A program made the position numbers and the translations under genes. Positions 59,201 to 63,876 of a DNA stretch of 64,000 nucleotides are shown here, one piece after another; within the stretch, counting starts at the first letter, position 1; every line of letters begins with the position of its first letter. Origin of the DNA: Heliocidaris erythrogramma (lineage: Eukaryota; Echinodermata; Echinoidea; Camarodonta; Echinometridae). The notes below the pieces were generated by a model. That model worked only from the letters and a program-made list of their open reading frames with translations, had not been told where the DNA came from and ran no database searches. Where the stretch lies: assembly GCA_025617745.1 (NCBI GenBank), contig CM046856.1, positions 37,008,208 to 37,072,207 of the forward strand, written 5' to 3'.

Positions 59201-61708
59201 GGGCTTGGTGGTATGGAACTTGCATCCAAACTGACACTCCTTCGACTGGCTTCCATTGTAGCTGGCGACAAATCTTTAAAAAGAGATGGGTTCAAAGAGT
59301 TATATACACAAATCAAGTATTGGTAGTATGTGTATTTGGTATTTAATGATCTGAAACTTATTGCTTGTTGATTCTGTCATGTCAGTGCTGTAGACAGCAA
59401 GTTTGCTGCCCAATTTCTAACTTTGTATCCAATGTTTTGACCAAGAAGGGCATGTCATTTTTAATATAAGTGAAAAAGTTTTCCTGACATATGACTCTAC
59501 ATTAAAGATAATAATAAATCAAGTTGTACAATGAAAAATGTAATTTAGAAAAAACAGGTTTGGTTTGCATCACTGCATGTCTATCTGAAAGTTATACCGT
59601 ACTCTGGATGTAAACTAGTGCCCGGCAAATGGTTGTTGGAAAAGATATGTAATGGAAGACTAGTGCTGACTTACATGAACTAATATTAAGGCCCTACTAC
59701 AGAATTTTCTTAAGCATGCTTTCTTGACAAAAATGACTCATGAAAGCTTCAAAGAATTTTCCAACCCTACCTAGCAACAAATAATTAATAATTGTTAATT
59801 GCAAAGGAAGTTACTTGTTTGGGATATCTGAATATCTCATCGCTATTGTCACCAGACAACCAACAATGAATTTCAATGATGTTAAACAAAATGGTCTATT
59901 GCTTACTTATCACTGATCCAAGCCCGACTGGGTGGGTCATCGAAGAACTGCACATGGATCAGACCTCTCTTCCCTTCCTTTTTGGTGCACTTCTCTAGGG
60001 TAGGATGGTTACAGACGAGACTAGGCCACCATGGGTAGCCTTCTAATCTAGCCCACACCAGGTCTCCTGGGGTGAATGCCTGATGGCCATCTAGAGGATG
60101 AGAGAGAGGATGAGAGAGAGAGAGAGAGAGAGGGAGGGGGGGGGTGGGTAAAAGTGTCATAACAAAACAAAAAAAATCAAAAGAAGACTGTAGATTCTTA
60201 ATGGTCTCAATCCTAAAGTTACAATTTGTTGACAGGCTTTTTGTCAACATACAGAGGTACATGTATCGACCTGAACTCAAGTAGAGCAATAATGGGTAAG
60301 GAACACAAAGCCATCAGTATTTTCTTTTTTGAAAATCATTTTATCATTTATATAACTTATGCGAATTTCGTGCATAAACATATATTAAAGAATGGCCCTT
60401 GAGATAAGAATTTTATGCGGGAAGTTCCTTATAGACTCTAAACCTTACAAACGTTAATACAGAAGAAATGTCGACTTATAGCTTTTCTTTGTCGACATCA
60501 TTTTCTTAGTTTTGTTTTGTAAGCTCACAAAAATAAAAAATAAAAAAGTGGCAAAGATAAAACACTTGAAATGTTAATTCTTTCTCAAACAAATAGCAAT
60601 TTCATTTCCTTGAAGATTACAAGAGAATAAGGTCATTGAATGGCAGATCATTTCTCTACCAAAGGCTAATTGTTATCAAAATTATAGGGGGTCTTTAAGG
60701 AAAAGAAAAATCCGTGTTTGGAGGAGTTTTATAATGTATTTTTGTACTTGAGAAGGATTTCACACAGCCAGACGTAGTCTCAGGGGAGCATATCCCCAAA
60801 TGAATGGACTGATTTTTCGGTCTAGATTACATCTAAAAGTTAACTTGTTAGTAGGATCTAGTTTTGCTTATCCTCACATTGAAATGCAAAGTTTTAAACG
60901 TCCACACATCTTTCTTTTCCATGTTTTTATCTGCTCTATCACACCCAGGGGCAGCGGAGCTGATTTGATTTAAATCATCAATGACTATTTTCAAACCTTT
61001 GTCTCAAAAAAGTGGGGGGCTACAGCCCCCCCCCCCCAGTTCCATGGCCCATGCCACTCACACGTGTTTGAAATAAAGTGGTATCAACATTATACAACAT
61101 GCATATCGTGGTTGAGGAAACCACCATTCACTCCACACAGAGGCGCTTAATTGCGTTACACGCAATGGTTTCCTCATTCCCCGTCCAGCATAGTCACAGA
61201 TGATATCGATAGACTGCATTTTAATTTCAATTTTTGCATGCTTACGATCGAGTGGTTTCTTCAACCACGATACAGCCTAGCCATTTTAATGTTACGGCTA
61301 CAGTGCGGAACCCCAAGCTCCCGCCCCCACGAAAAGAACAAGAGTCAAGTCAAGACAAGACAAGACAAGACAAGACAAGAAAAGGGCTCCCCGAAAACGC
61401 CAGTGATGCCTGTCTTTCACTCAGTCTCAGGTTCAGGCCCAGCTCACCATGCTCACTCACTCACTCAACTTGGCTGGCGTATTAACTTAGTGACTTAGTC
61501 ATGTTAGTTACGCGCATTACTCGTTAGAAAATACATGTATCTACTCACTGGTAGTGTCAGATTTTGGTGGACTTGTCGACAGTTTTTCCTTCGCATTTTC
61601 TTTCGGTGAAACGGATCTACTGGTCTCTGCCTTGTCACCTGCTTTGGGAGATGTTTTCTCGCTTTTCTTTCCAGGCAGCTTGGAGAAATATGAGAATAAG
61701 GTCGCCAT
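26102..61708 (-). CDS. MSH6: MSH6, DNA mismatch repair ATPase (30 exons, 1358 aa)
   Basis: Nuclear MutS homologue that pairs with MSH2 (MutS-alpha) to bind single-base mismatches and small loops, then signals MutL-alpha. I read 30 exons, all GT-AG, with every splice phase consistent and a 4077-nt sum; human MSH6 has 1360 aa. Domains: PIP-like N-terminus (residues 1-8), PWWP domain (PWWP at 73-76), charged linker (about 115-390), mismatch-binding domain with FYE at 417-419, connector, lever and clamp (about 560-1080), and ATPase with Walker [10 protein letters not shown] (1133-1141), signature [12 protein letters not shown] (1187-1198) and Walker B DE (1212-1213). The start ATG at 61708 gives the family's N-terminus. 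All catalytic motifs are intact, so the gene looks functional. Introns carry Helitron-like, hAT-, Tc1- and piggyBac-like repeats and a LINE. Human MSH6 has ten exons, so this gene is far more finely split. Confidence 0.97.
27474..27608 (-). CDS. MSH6: MSH6 exon 29
   Basis: Residues 1267-1311, [20 protein letters not shown] and the [13 protein letters not shown] block shared by all MutS proteins. Phase 0 at both ends. Donor GTAGGT. Confidence 0.96.
27900..28125. mobile_element. MITE of the CAGTGGAACC family with tandem end repeats
   Basis: Starts CAGTGGAACCTTGTTACAA and ends with three tandem copies of 'ggttgttacaatgaggttt...ttccttgttctccag'. It sits in MSH6 intron 28 and stops about 35 bp from the exon 28 donor. 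A second, diverged copy occupies about 27740-27860. Confidence 0.6.
28160..28404 (-). CDS. MSH6: MSH6 exon 28 (ABC signature and Walker B)
   Basis: Residues 1185-1266. Contains the ABC signature [12 protein letters not shown], Walker [12 protein letters not shown], and the STHYHSL switch histidine segment. All catalytic residues match the human protein. Donor GTAAGT, acceptor TTTTAG. Confidence 0.97.
29094..29700. repeat. Tandem repeat of ~145-165-bp units with TGACCTTTGACC
   Basis: Four units start at about 29094, 29238, 29391 and 29559. Each opens TATGACCTTTGACCCTATAA, then 'cactggtggcagcatcacc', a 'tttatagattacacc' block and 'caccttcatgcaaaatttga'. Located in MSH6 intron 27. The unit sequence differs from the Helitron-like minisatellite that follows, but shares the DR1-like motif. 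Confidence 0.8.
29712..30809 (-). mobile_element. Helitron/Helentron-like element (copy H4) in MSH6 intron 27
   Basis: Reverse orientation. The left end carries GACTGCGTC and ATATGCCTCCGC; the right end carries GGCACCCACCGATGGAGGCATAAAAAT. Between them lie about five tandem units of 130-170 bp containing 'ctgacctttgacctacttac', 'ctaatcagttcatctt' and 'gagatatcgcggtaacggtg'. Several units hold a perfect TGACCTTTGACCT. No ORF. Confidence 0.65.
30974..31190 (-). CDS. MSH6: MSH6 exon 27 (Walker A)
   Basis: Residues 1113-1184. A short acidic stretch (DNEMDDGDG) precedes [20 protein letters not shown], the ATP-binding P-loop, then [20 protein letters not shown]. Donor GTAAGT, acceptor CCAG. Confidence 0.97.
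31265..31410. mobile_element. MITE, 'GGGCCCTGTTTCATAAAACT' family
   Basis: The left end GGGCCCTGTTTCATAAAACT and right end 'agtttaatgaaacggggccc' are inverted repeats. Located in MSH6 intron 26. Same family as 21071-21212. Confidence 0.75.
32316..32411 (-). CDS. MSH6: MSH6 exon 26
   Basis: Residues 1081-1112, [20 protein letters not shown] then YIPNDTFIG, the ATPase-domain entry conserved in MutS (human '[24 protein letters not shown]'). Phase 0 at both ends. Confidence 0.96.
32649..32781 (-). CDS. MSH6: MSH6 exon 25
   Basis: Residues 1036-1080, [14 protein letters not shown] followed by [13 protein letters not shown], matching human '[27 protein letters not shown]'. Donor GTAAAA is weak but in phase. 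Confidence 0.95.
33190..33245. repeat. Fragment of the GGTACCCCGGGG foldback family
   Basis: Contains TGATGCACCACGCGGTACCC and 'gtaccccggggtaccacg', as in 24113-24407. In MSH6 intron 24, which is otherwise without recognised features. Confidence 0.5.
34128..34360 (-). CDS. MSH6: MSH6 exon 24
   Basis: Residues 959-1035, [19 protein letters not shown] then [20 protein letters not shown] and [20 protein letters not shown], the clamp-to-lever return segment. Donor GTAAGT. Confidence 0.97.
34841..34996 (-). CDS. MSH6: MSH6 exon 23
   Basis: Residues 907-958, [20 protein letters not shown] then [20 protein letters not shown] and [10 protein letters not shown], the DNA clamp domain (human '[21 protein letters not shown]'). 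Phase 0 at both ends, donor GTATGT. Confidence 0.97.
35255..35298 (+). repeat. T15-G-T-G27 junction tract
   Basis: Fifteen T, then GT, then 27 G, within the left part of the hAT-like MITE. On the MSH6 transcript it reads as a C run followed by an A run. Confidence 0.9.
35541..38171 (-). CDS. LINE ORF2, reverse transcriptase and RNase H part
   Basis: An 876-codon open stretch, of which the first ATG is internal to ORF2. RT blocks include [20 protein letters not shown], the catalytic YVDDFLIA, and DLEKAFDT. RNase H follows ([35 protein letters not shown]). It ends with a Cys-His motif ([17 protein letters not shown]). This part is uninterrupted. It is joined in the original ORF to the endonuclease part upstream, from which it is now separated by a frameshift near 38399. 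Confidence 0.92.
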   Translation of the reverse strand: MVRKIQGRASALHLQHLSVDNTTITSHEDIANKLADQFSLNSSSQNYVPAFQHHKSIAEKERLKFKSNNTEYYNQLFTLEELQTSLQKSHDSSAGPDSVHYQFLKRLPVSCLKVLLTLINLIWDSGIFPNVWRQAIVVPIPKPGKDHSDPINYRPIALTSCLCKTMERMINDRLVWFLELNKLITNYQCGFRHHRSTEDHLVRLETYIRDAFLMKQHVVVVFFDLEKAFDTTWKFGIMKDLSDFNLHGRLPLFISHFLENRLFQVRVGSTLSDLHGQEMGVPQGSVLSPTCFSIKINSIVNSLRGDVMCSLYVDDFLIAFKSQSMATIERQLQMNLNNINQWSLKNGFKFSKSKTVCMHFCNLRSLHPDPTLSIDNTLIKVVKQAKFLGLVFDEKLTFIPHIKDLRARCLKSLNLLKVVSKLSWGGDTTVLLRIYRSIIRSIIRSKLDYGCIIYGSARKSYLKCLDTIHHQGLRLSLGAFRSSPVESLYAAAKEPSLYLRRIKLMMQYVSKLAASPFNPAYDCVFSSSYVPFYNSKPNAIRPLGLRMAPHFETADIDIGIVDHMESLSVPPWTFQNPSVIFDLNQFPKSSTSPIRYQQLFDVISNDFVDYKHLYTDGSKDGNRVACAVVSSGLHPKSYCLPNQFSIFSAELTAIILALETVEQSDYRQFLICSDSISALQAIHNRLVDHPLVLYIVKQYFALSDDKDIVFCWVPGHVGIAGNERADASAQAALVQRAVRCFIPSSDLKPIISSYILNLWQTEWDECINNKFHSIKPILSEPLITCPLPRRDQVVLTRCHIGHSRITHRFLLCGEPPPICAGCHVPLTVKHLLLECNDFAHIRNYYFRASSLRQLFSSVKIPSILGFLKRSRIFYEI
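38297..39172 (-). CDS. LINE ORF2, AP-like endonuclease part
   Basis: Carries the endonuclease blocks: [29 protein letters not shown] and the SDHFPI histidine motif. The open frame extends upstream of the ATG at 39172 to about 39240 ([19 protein letters not shown]), overlapping the end of ORF1, so ORF2 may be started by reinitiation. The frame departs from the family sequence within a CCCCC run near 38399, consistent with a one-base change, after which the protein ends out of frame at 38297. Confidence 0.9.
   Translation of the reverse strand: MLLDHDPSIYCLQETLLKPADNVDFRRFNMYNGYGTVTNNRAAGGSMILVNNNIIHTHLQLNTPLQAVAVRVTLHKTITLCNIYIPPSYDLNIHELDNLFNQLPSPCLILGDFNGHNPLWGSSHQNNKGRILEDFISTHELCILNDGSHTYLSPGHGTYSAIDLSICDPSLFLDYLWSVSTDCHGSDHFPIFMSHEGPAPKPLSTKWKFRKADWQSYSSLCSKIITSKRYEGLQSPIDTFTEDLISIADQTIPKASSAPSVYLGLGTMMRSERPLRNGKRPSDSLKLAPQV
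39259..40658 (-). pseudogene. LINE ORF1 (gag-like), frameshifted
   Basis: Starts ATG at 40658 ([20 protein letters not shown]) and ends TAA at 39259. The first 207 codons are open, then the frame breaks within the first CCHC knuckle (RCFQC) because a 19-bp unit is present three times at 40021-40077. The sequence beyond still encodes further knuckle motifs ([20 protein letters not shown]) and then a long Lys/Ser-rich tail ending RRNAPVNK. Two extra 19-bp units add 38 bp, shifting the frame. Confidence 0.88.
40021..40077. repeat. Three tandem 19-bp units in LINE ORF1
   Basis: GCATTGGAAGCATCTCAGG occurs three times in perfect tandem (40021, 40040, 40059). A single copy would encode part of the zinc knuckle. 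Confidence 0.93.
41967..42057 (-). CDS. MSH6: MSH6 exon 22
   Basis: Residues 876-906, [20 protein letters not shown] then [10 protein letters not shown]; human '[20 protein letters not shown]'. Donor GTTTGT. Downstream intron 22 is 6970 bp, most of it the nested LINE. Confidence 0.93.
42498..42593 (-). CDS. MSH6: MSH6 exon 21
   Basis: Residues 844-875, [20 protein letters not shown] then [12 protein letters not shown]; human '[20 protein letters not shown]'. Donor GTAAGT. Confidence 0.96.
43201..43281 (-). CDS. MSH6: MSH6 exon 20
   Basis: Residues 817-843, [20 protein letters not shown] then FEDAVY; human '[23 protein letters not shown]'. Donor GTGAGA. Confidence 0.96.
43602..43700 (-). CDS. 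MSH6: MSH6 exon 19
   Basis: Residues 784-816, [20 protein letters not shown] then [13 protein letters not shown], the lever-domain KLPDLERLL block. Donor GTGAGT. Confidence 0.97.
44627..45467 (-). mobile_element. Helitron/Helentron-like element (copy H5) in MSH6 intron 18
   Basis: Reverse orientation. The left end CAAGATGAATGCGACTGCGT includes the stem half GACTGCGTC; the right end is CACCTTCGGTGGGCGGATAAAAAT. About four internal units of roughly 160-170 bp carry 'acctctgacctttgacctac'. It stops about 10 bp from the exon 18 donor. Confidence 0.65.
45484..45656 (-). CDS. MSH6: MSH6 exon 18
   Basis: Residues 727-783, [20 protein letters not shown] then [20 protein letters not shown] and [18 protein letters not shown]. 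Donor GTATAT is weak and adjoins the Helitron-like repeat. Confidence 0.96.
46096..46225 (-). CDS. MSH6: MSH6 exon 17
   Basis: Residues 683-726, [20 protein letters not shown] then [20 protein letters not shown]; human '[25 protein letters not shown]'. Donor GTGAGA. Confidence 0.96.
46328..46481 (+). repeat. 150-bp purine tract, GGGAGAGAGA repeats
   Basis: Imperfect tandem repeats of GAGAGAGGGG, all purine on the plus strand and therefore (CT/CCCC)n on the MSH6 sense strand. In intron 16, between exons 16 and 17. Confidence 0.9.
46731..46800 (-). CDS. MSH6: MSH6 exon 16
   Basis: Residues 660-682, [20 protein letters not shown] then ACTW; human '[21 protein letters not shown]'. Donor GTAAGA. 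Confidence 0.96.
47337..47574 (-). CDS. MSH6: MSH6 exon 15
   Basis: Residues 581-659, [20 protein letters not shown] then [20 protein letters not shown], followed by a species-specific acidic and glycine-rich stretch ([14 protein letters not shown]). Donor is GTCAGG. Confidence 0.96.
48025..48096 (-). CDS. MSH6: MSH6 exon 14
   Basis: Residues 557-580, [20 protein letters not shown] then PPSQ, the connector domain; human '[22 protein letters not shown]'. Phase 0 at both ends. Confidence 0.97.
48286..48437 (-). CDS. MSH6: MSH6 exon 13
   Basis: Residues 506-556, [20 protein letters not shown] then [17 protein letters not shown]; human '[21 protein letters not shown]' and 'AYGVCFVDTSLGKFF'. Donor GTGAGT. 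Confidence 0.97.
48712..49062. mobile_element. Tc1/mariner-like MITE (CAGTGAAACC type)
   Basis: Flanked by TA at 48710-48711 and 49063-49064. Ends CAGTGAAACCTGTATAC and the inverse of GTTTGACTG. Inner 'cgttatcagaccggctcttt' and 'ccaccaggtggtcc'. In intron 12. Confidence 0.6.
49218..49283 (-). CDS. MSH6: MSH6 exon 12
   Basis: Residues 484-505, [20 protein letters not shown] then QG; human '[20 protein letters not shown]'. The VxREICRIxTxGT motif closes the mismatch-binding domain. Donor GTACTT. Confidence 0.96.
49540..49675 (-). CDS. MSH6: MSH6 exon 11
   Basis: Residues 439-483, [20 protein letters not shown] then [20 protein letters not shown]; human '[33 protein letters not shown]'. Donor GTAAGT. 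Confidence 0.97.
50109..50183 (-). CDS. MSH6: MSH6 exon 10 (mismatch-sensing FYE)
   Basis: Residues 414-438, [20 protein letters not shown] then LIFMK. Phe417 and Glu419 are the wedge residues that stack on and hydrogen-bond to the mispaired base (human Phe432 and Glu434). Confidence 0.97.
50895..50954 (-). CDS. MSH6: MSH6 exon 9
   Basis: Residues 394-413, [20 protein letters not shown]; human '[20 protein letters not shown]'. Only 60 bp, phase 0 at both ends. Confidence 0.96.
51431..51518 (-). CDS. MSH6: MSH6 exon 8
   Basis: Residues 364-393, [20 protein letters not shown] then KSFMDKCTP; human '[26 protein letters not shown]'. Donor GTAAGT. Confidence 0.96.
52937..53210. mobile_element. 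MITE with ~60-bp inverted ends (GGCCCGTATTCTGAACTC)
   Basis: 274 bp in intron 7. The left end GGCCCGTATTCTGAACTCCA continues into 'ttaaaccatggtttaaat' and 'gtggtttaactatggg', all inverted at the right end. ATT flanks both sides (52934-52936, 53211-53213), a possible 3-bp duplication. The family is not firmly assigned. Confidence 0.75.
53254..53342 (-). CDS. MSH6: MSH6 exon 7
   Basis: Residues 335-363, Ser/Pro-rich linker then [16 protein letters not shown], aligned with human 'HETLEWLKEEKRRD'. Donor GTAAGT. Confidence 0.93.
53653..53853 (-). CDS. MSH6: MSH6 exon 6 (linker)
   Basis: Residues 268-334. Basic, Ser/Thr/Pro-rich linker beginning [16 protein letters not shown], a likely nuclear localisation signal. 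Poorly conserved region; supported by phase, GT-AG borders and position. Confidence 0.9.
54165..55368. mobile_element. piggyBac-like MITE (copy C), left end diverged
   Basis: The right end TTTCTAGGG is followed by TTAA (55369-55372), i.e. TTAACCCTAGAAA on the other strand, the piggyBac end. The left side begins at a G18 run (about 54175-54192), and no clear TTAA was found there. Shares the 'cttcatgacttttttcttta' block and the 'aaatgcataagaaaa' block with copy B. An inner inverted pair (about 54455-54490 and 54875-54900, 'aaagacctcagcctgac') suggests a composite or rearranged copy. In intron 5. Confidence 0.6.
55517..55629 (-). CDS. MSH6: MSH6 exon 5 (acidic linker)
   Basis: Residues 230-267, [20 protein letters not shown] then [18 protein letters not shown]; human '[20 protein letters not shown]'. 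Donor GTTTGT. Confidence 0.94.
56010..56187. mobile_element. Tc1/mariner-like MITE (CAGTCAAACC type)
   Basis: 178 bp flanked by TA at 56008-56009 and 56188-56189. Ends CAGTCAAACCTGTCT and the inverse of AGACAGGTTTGACTG. The interior repeats 'agacaggtggcc'. In intron 4. Confidence 0.85.
56750..57259 (-). mobile_element. Helitron/Helentron-like element (copy H6), 3' truncated
   Basis: In intron 4. The right end GGTGGGCGGAGGCATAAAAAAG matches the family 5' end. About three units of roughly 120 bp carry 'tgacctttgacctttgacct', and one block has three TGACCT half-sites in a row near 56925. No family 3' end is seen near 56700. The units are closest to those of copy H1. Confidence 0.65.
58104..58321. 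mobile_element. MITE, 'GGGGGTGTTTCACAAAGAGT' family
   Basis: The left end AGGGGGTTGTTTCACAAAGA continues 'gttaagtttgact', inverted at the right end as 'agtcaaacttaactctttgt' and GAAACACCCCCA. 218 bp, in intron 4, ending about 75 bp from exon 4. Confidence 0.8.
58395..58535 (-). CDS. MSH6: MSH6 exon 4 (linker with basic patch)
   Basis: Residues 183-229, acidic [16 protein letters not shown] then [20 protein letters not shown] and [10 protein letters not shown]; human 'RRSSRQIKKRRVISDSESD'. Likely carries a nuclear localisation signal. Donor GTTTGT. Confidence 0.94.
59071..59273 (-). CDS. MSH6: MSH6 exon 3
   Basis: Residues 115-182, [20 protein letters not shown] then [20 protein letters not shown] and an acidic tail; human '[33 protein letters not shown]'. 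Donor GTAATG. Confidence 0.95.
59907..60090 (-). CDS. MSH6: MSH6 exon 2 (PWWP domain)
   Basis: Residues 54-114. [20 protein letters not shown] with WP, then [15 protein letters not shown]. The PWWP domain reads H3K36me3 chromatin and brings MutS-alpha to DNA before replication. The acceptor's pyrimidine tract is a (CT)n microsatellite. Donor GTAAGC. Confidence 0.96.
60093..60148 (+). repeat. (GA)n/(G)n microsatellite at the MSH6 exon 2 acceptor
   Basis: GAGGATGAGAGAGAGGATGA then (GA)10 and G-rich sequence. On the MSH6 strand it is the (CT)n polypyrimidine tract directly before the exon 2 AG. Confidence 0.9.
61104..61272. mobile_element. MITE with TATCGTGGTTGAGGAAACCA ends
   Basis: 169 bp in MSH6 intron 1. 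The left end TATCGTGGTTGAGGAAACCA is inverted at the right end as GTGGTTTCTTCAACCACGATA. The family is not known. Confidence 0.75.
61350..61382 (+). repeat. (CAAGA)n microsatellite
   Basis: About six tandem CAAGA units in MSH6 intron 1. Confidence 0.85.
61549..61708 (-). CDS. MSH6: MSH6 exon 1 (PIP-like N-terminus)
   Basis: Residues 1-53. [20 protein letters not shown] aligns with human MSRQSTLYSFF, the PCNA-binding box. The first ATG of the aligned region is used as the start. The open frame extends upstream without a better start, to M at 61831, but that adds Arg-rich sequence with no family counterpart. Donor GTGAGT. Confidence 0.93.
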
Positions 61709-61830
61709 TTCTGTTCGAATACACCGCGCTCGCGCTCGATCTTTCGAACGCACGTACCGTAATACGGTATACCGTACCCGACACACATTCACAGCTGATC
61801 TGAATGTGGCGCGCGTGCAAAGTAAAAACA

Positions 61831-61836
61831 CACGTG
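61831..61836. promoter_or_regulatory. E-box CACGTG upstream of MSH6
   Basis: Perfect CACGTG 123 bp upstream of the start codon, in a short CpG-containing region (61709-61870). Confidence 0.45.
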
Positions 61837-61844
61837 TTGAGTGG

Positions 61845-61857
61845 TTTCCGCGCGAAA
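61845..61857. promoter_or_regulatory. E2F-like palindrome upstream of MSH6
   Basis: TTTCCGCGCGAAA; on the MSH6 strand TTTCGCGCGGAAA, which fits the E2F consensus TTTSGCGCS. It lies about 137 bp upstream of the ATG. Mammalian MSH6 is an S-phase, E2F-responsive gene, so the site is plausible. Confidence 0.6.
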
Positions 61858-61871
61858 TATCAAAAACGTAA

Positions 61872-62377
61872 ACACAGCTGTAAGAAACATGCGCAGTCTA
61901 GAATCCATGAATACCCTGGGAATTTAATAAAGGGTTAATCTTTGAGGATGATGACGATGATCGTGCCTGTGATTATGGTGTGTACATTTCACTGGACCTG
62001 GTATTAATTCCCTCTAGGCCTTTACCGGGATGCAGGGACCCCGTATTTTATTTTATTTACCTACTCATTAAATAATAACAATCATAGCCTACACATATAT
62101 GCTATAGGCCTCCCTGACGAATCGTCTGGTTTAATTAGGCCAAGGGTTTTAGTTACCTCTTGCCTTTTGCGTTCTTGTTTCAGATCACAACTGGAAGCTC
62201 ATTTTTTTATACATTCCGTCAGAGGCACCTTTCTTGTAATTTGTAAATTTCCTTTATTTTATTTCTAATTTTGCGAGCGAGCCGAAACGAGCAAGCCAAG
62301 TTTGACATCATTTTTAATGACAATAATAATCTCGTCATACATATCAAGATATTTTGAATACAAAAGTCTGGTCCAAG
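61872..62377. other. MSH6 upstream flank, nothing recognised
   Basis: No divergent gene or repeat of the families seen here. Confidence 0.35.
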
Positions 62378-62960
62378 GATTACTTGGTGAGATATAGTAG
62401 CAGAAAAATCAGACCAACAGATTGTGAATTGTGAATATTTTAGTGGCACGAAAAACTGGGAAAGCAATGAAAATCACTAGACAAATTGGCAACCGAGTCA
62501 TGAGTTTGTGATGTCATAGATATCACCCATTTTGTTTATATTCACAATAAAATTCTTAAAATTTGGAAAAGAATATGATATATATACAATATACATAAAA
62601 AATGAGTGATTATATTGAAATGTTATATTTTGAAAACATTATCAATATTTTGACGTTCGTGAAATATTTTGTAAAGGTTTATACATGCAAAAACATATTA
62701 AGATGTAACTTGGTTCAAGACTTTTATGTGAAAACTCATATTCTTGGGCAAAAATTGAGAATTTGTAGTTATGAATATAATCAAAATAATTGGTGAGTTT
62801 TGTTACATCACAAACCCATGACTGAGTTGCCAATTTTTTCTAGTGAATTTCATTGTTTCGGCTATTTTTTCATGCCACTACAAAATTCATAACTTTCTTA
62901 TTAGTTGTCCGATTTTCATCAAACTCTTTTTGATGGAGGTCTGATTTTTCCACTTCTATC
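62378..62960. mobile_element. Foldback MITE
   Basis: The left arm (about 62378-62520) with 'ttagtggcacgaaaaactgg' and 'attggcaaccgagtcatgag' is inverted at about 62795-62960. The centre is AT-rich. No ORF is credible. Confidence 0.7.
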
Positions 62961-63186
62961 ATCAAACACCCGAGCTATTTTTGGACTGGACTTCCCCTTT
63001 AATGTCTGAATATAAAACGGGGGGGGGGGGGGGGGCAGCTGCCTCCACCTTCTGGCCTAGTTATTATACAAAAACAATTTATATAAGAGTGAAAAGAATA
63101 CAGTGTAAATCAAACTCCACTACGATCATCAGCAACATCATCATTATCATCATAATCATCATCATCACCATCAACAACAACAGTTA

Positions 63187-63873
63187 AGGCCCGGTCACAC
63201 CGCCAGAACTTTGCTGGAGCGTTCCTGGAGCGGTGAAAAAAAAATCATCACCGCTCGTAACCGTTCACCACCGTTTAACAGAAGTTGGCCCCCGTTAAGG
63301 CAACGCCGTATACGCTCGGCCATCGCTGATGGTCCCTCCTACCGCTCCGAAAGATTTGAGCTGCACAAAATATTGCGAGCGGTGAGGAGCGGGCAATTTT
63401 TCCGCTCCGGCAAAGTTCACCACGGCTCCAACAACGCCCAGTCAAAGTTTGGCACCGCTAGACGCAAGTTCGTGGACGCTTGGGTCCGCTAGGCCAACGC
63501 AGAAATCTTGAACGCTGGACCACCGCTGCTTCGCCAGCTTTGCCCGGGCGGTGATTAAACGTTGCACAAACTTTGGTGGAGCGGTTGCATTAAAGCGTTT
63601 TACGAGCGGACACGGGATTGCTGGAACAGTGTCGGGCGTTGAAGCAGCGATCCATTGCGGTGATGAACTTTGGTTTGGCGTTGGTATGGAGGTGTCGGAG
63701 GGGGACCAACGCTAAAGCAACGCCGGCTTCAGCGGTGCACCGCTAAGGCAACGCCCGTGTTTTCGATTTTTTTCCCCATTTTGTGCGCAGTGACGAGCGT
63801 TGTCGAAATTCAGCCCCCTCTCCCTACCGTTCAAGGAACGCTCCAACAAAGTTCTGGCGGTGTGACCGGGCCT
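63187..63873. mobile_element. PIF/Harbinger-like MITE (AGGCCCGGTCACACCGCC ends)
   Basis: 687 bp flanked by TTA at 63184-63186 and 63874-63876. The ends AGGCCCGGTCACACCGCCAG and the inverse of GGCGGTGTGACCGGGCCT match, followed by 'aactttgctggagcgttcc' and its inverse. A 3-bp TTA duplication is typical of PIF/Harbinger. The interior repeats 'accgct' and 'gagcgg' motifs and is GC-richer than the surroundings. No transposase. Confidence 0.8.
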
Positions 63874-63876
63874 TTA

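Noticed and set aside
61709-61831. MSH6 start at the upstream in-frame ATG (61831)
   Set aside because: The added 41 residues are Arg/Cys-rich and match nothing in the family; the ATG at 61708 lines up with the conserved N-terminus.
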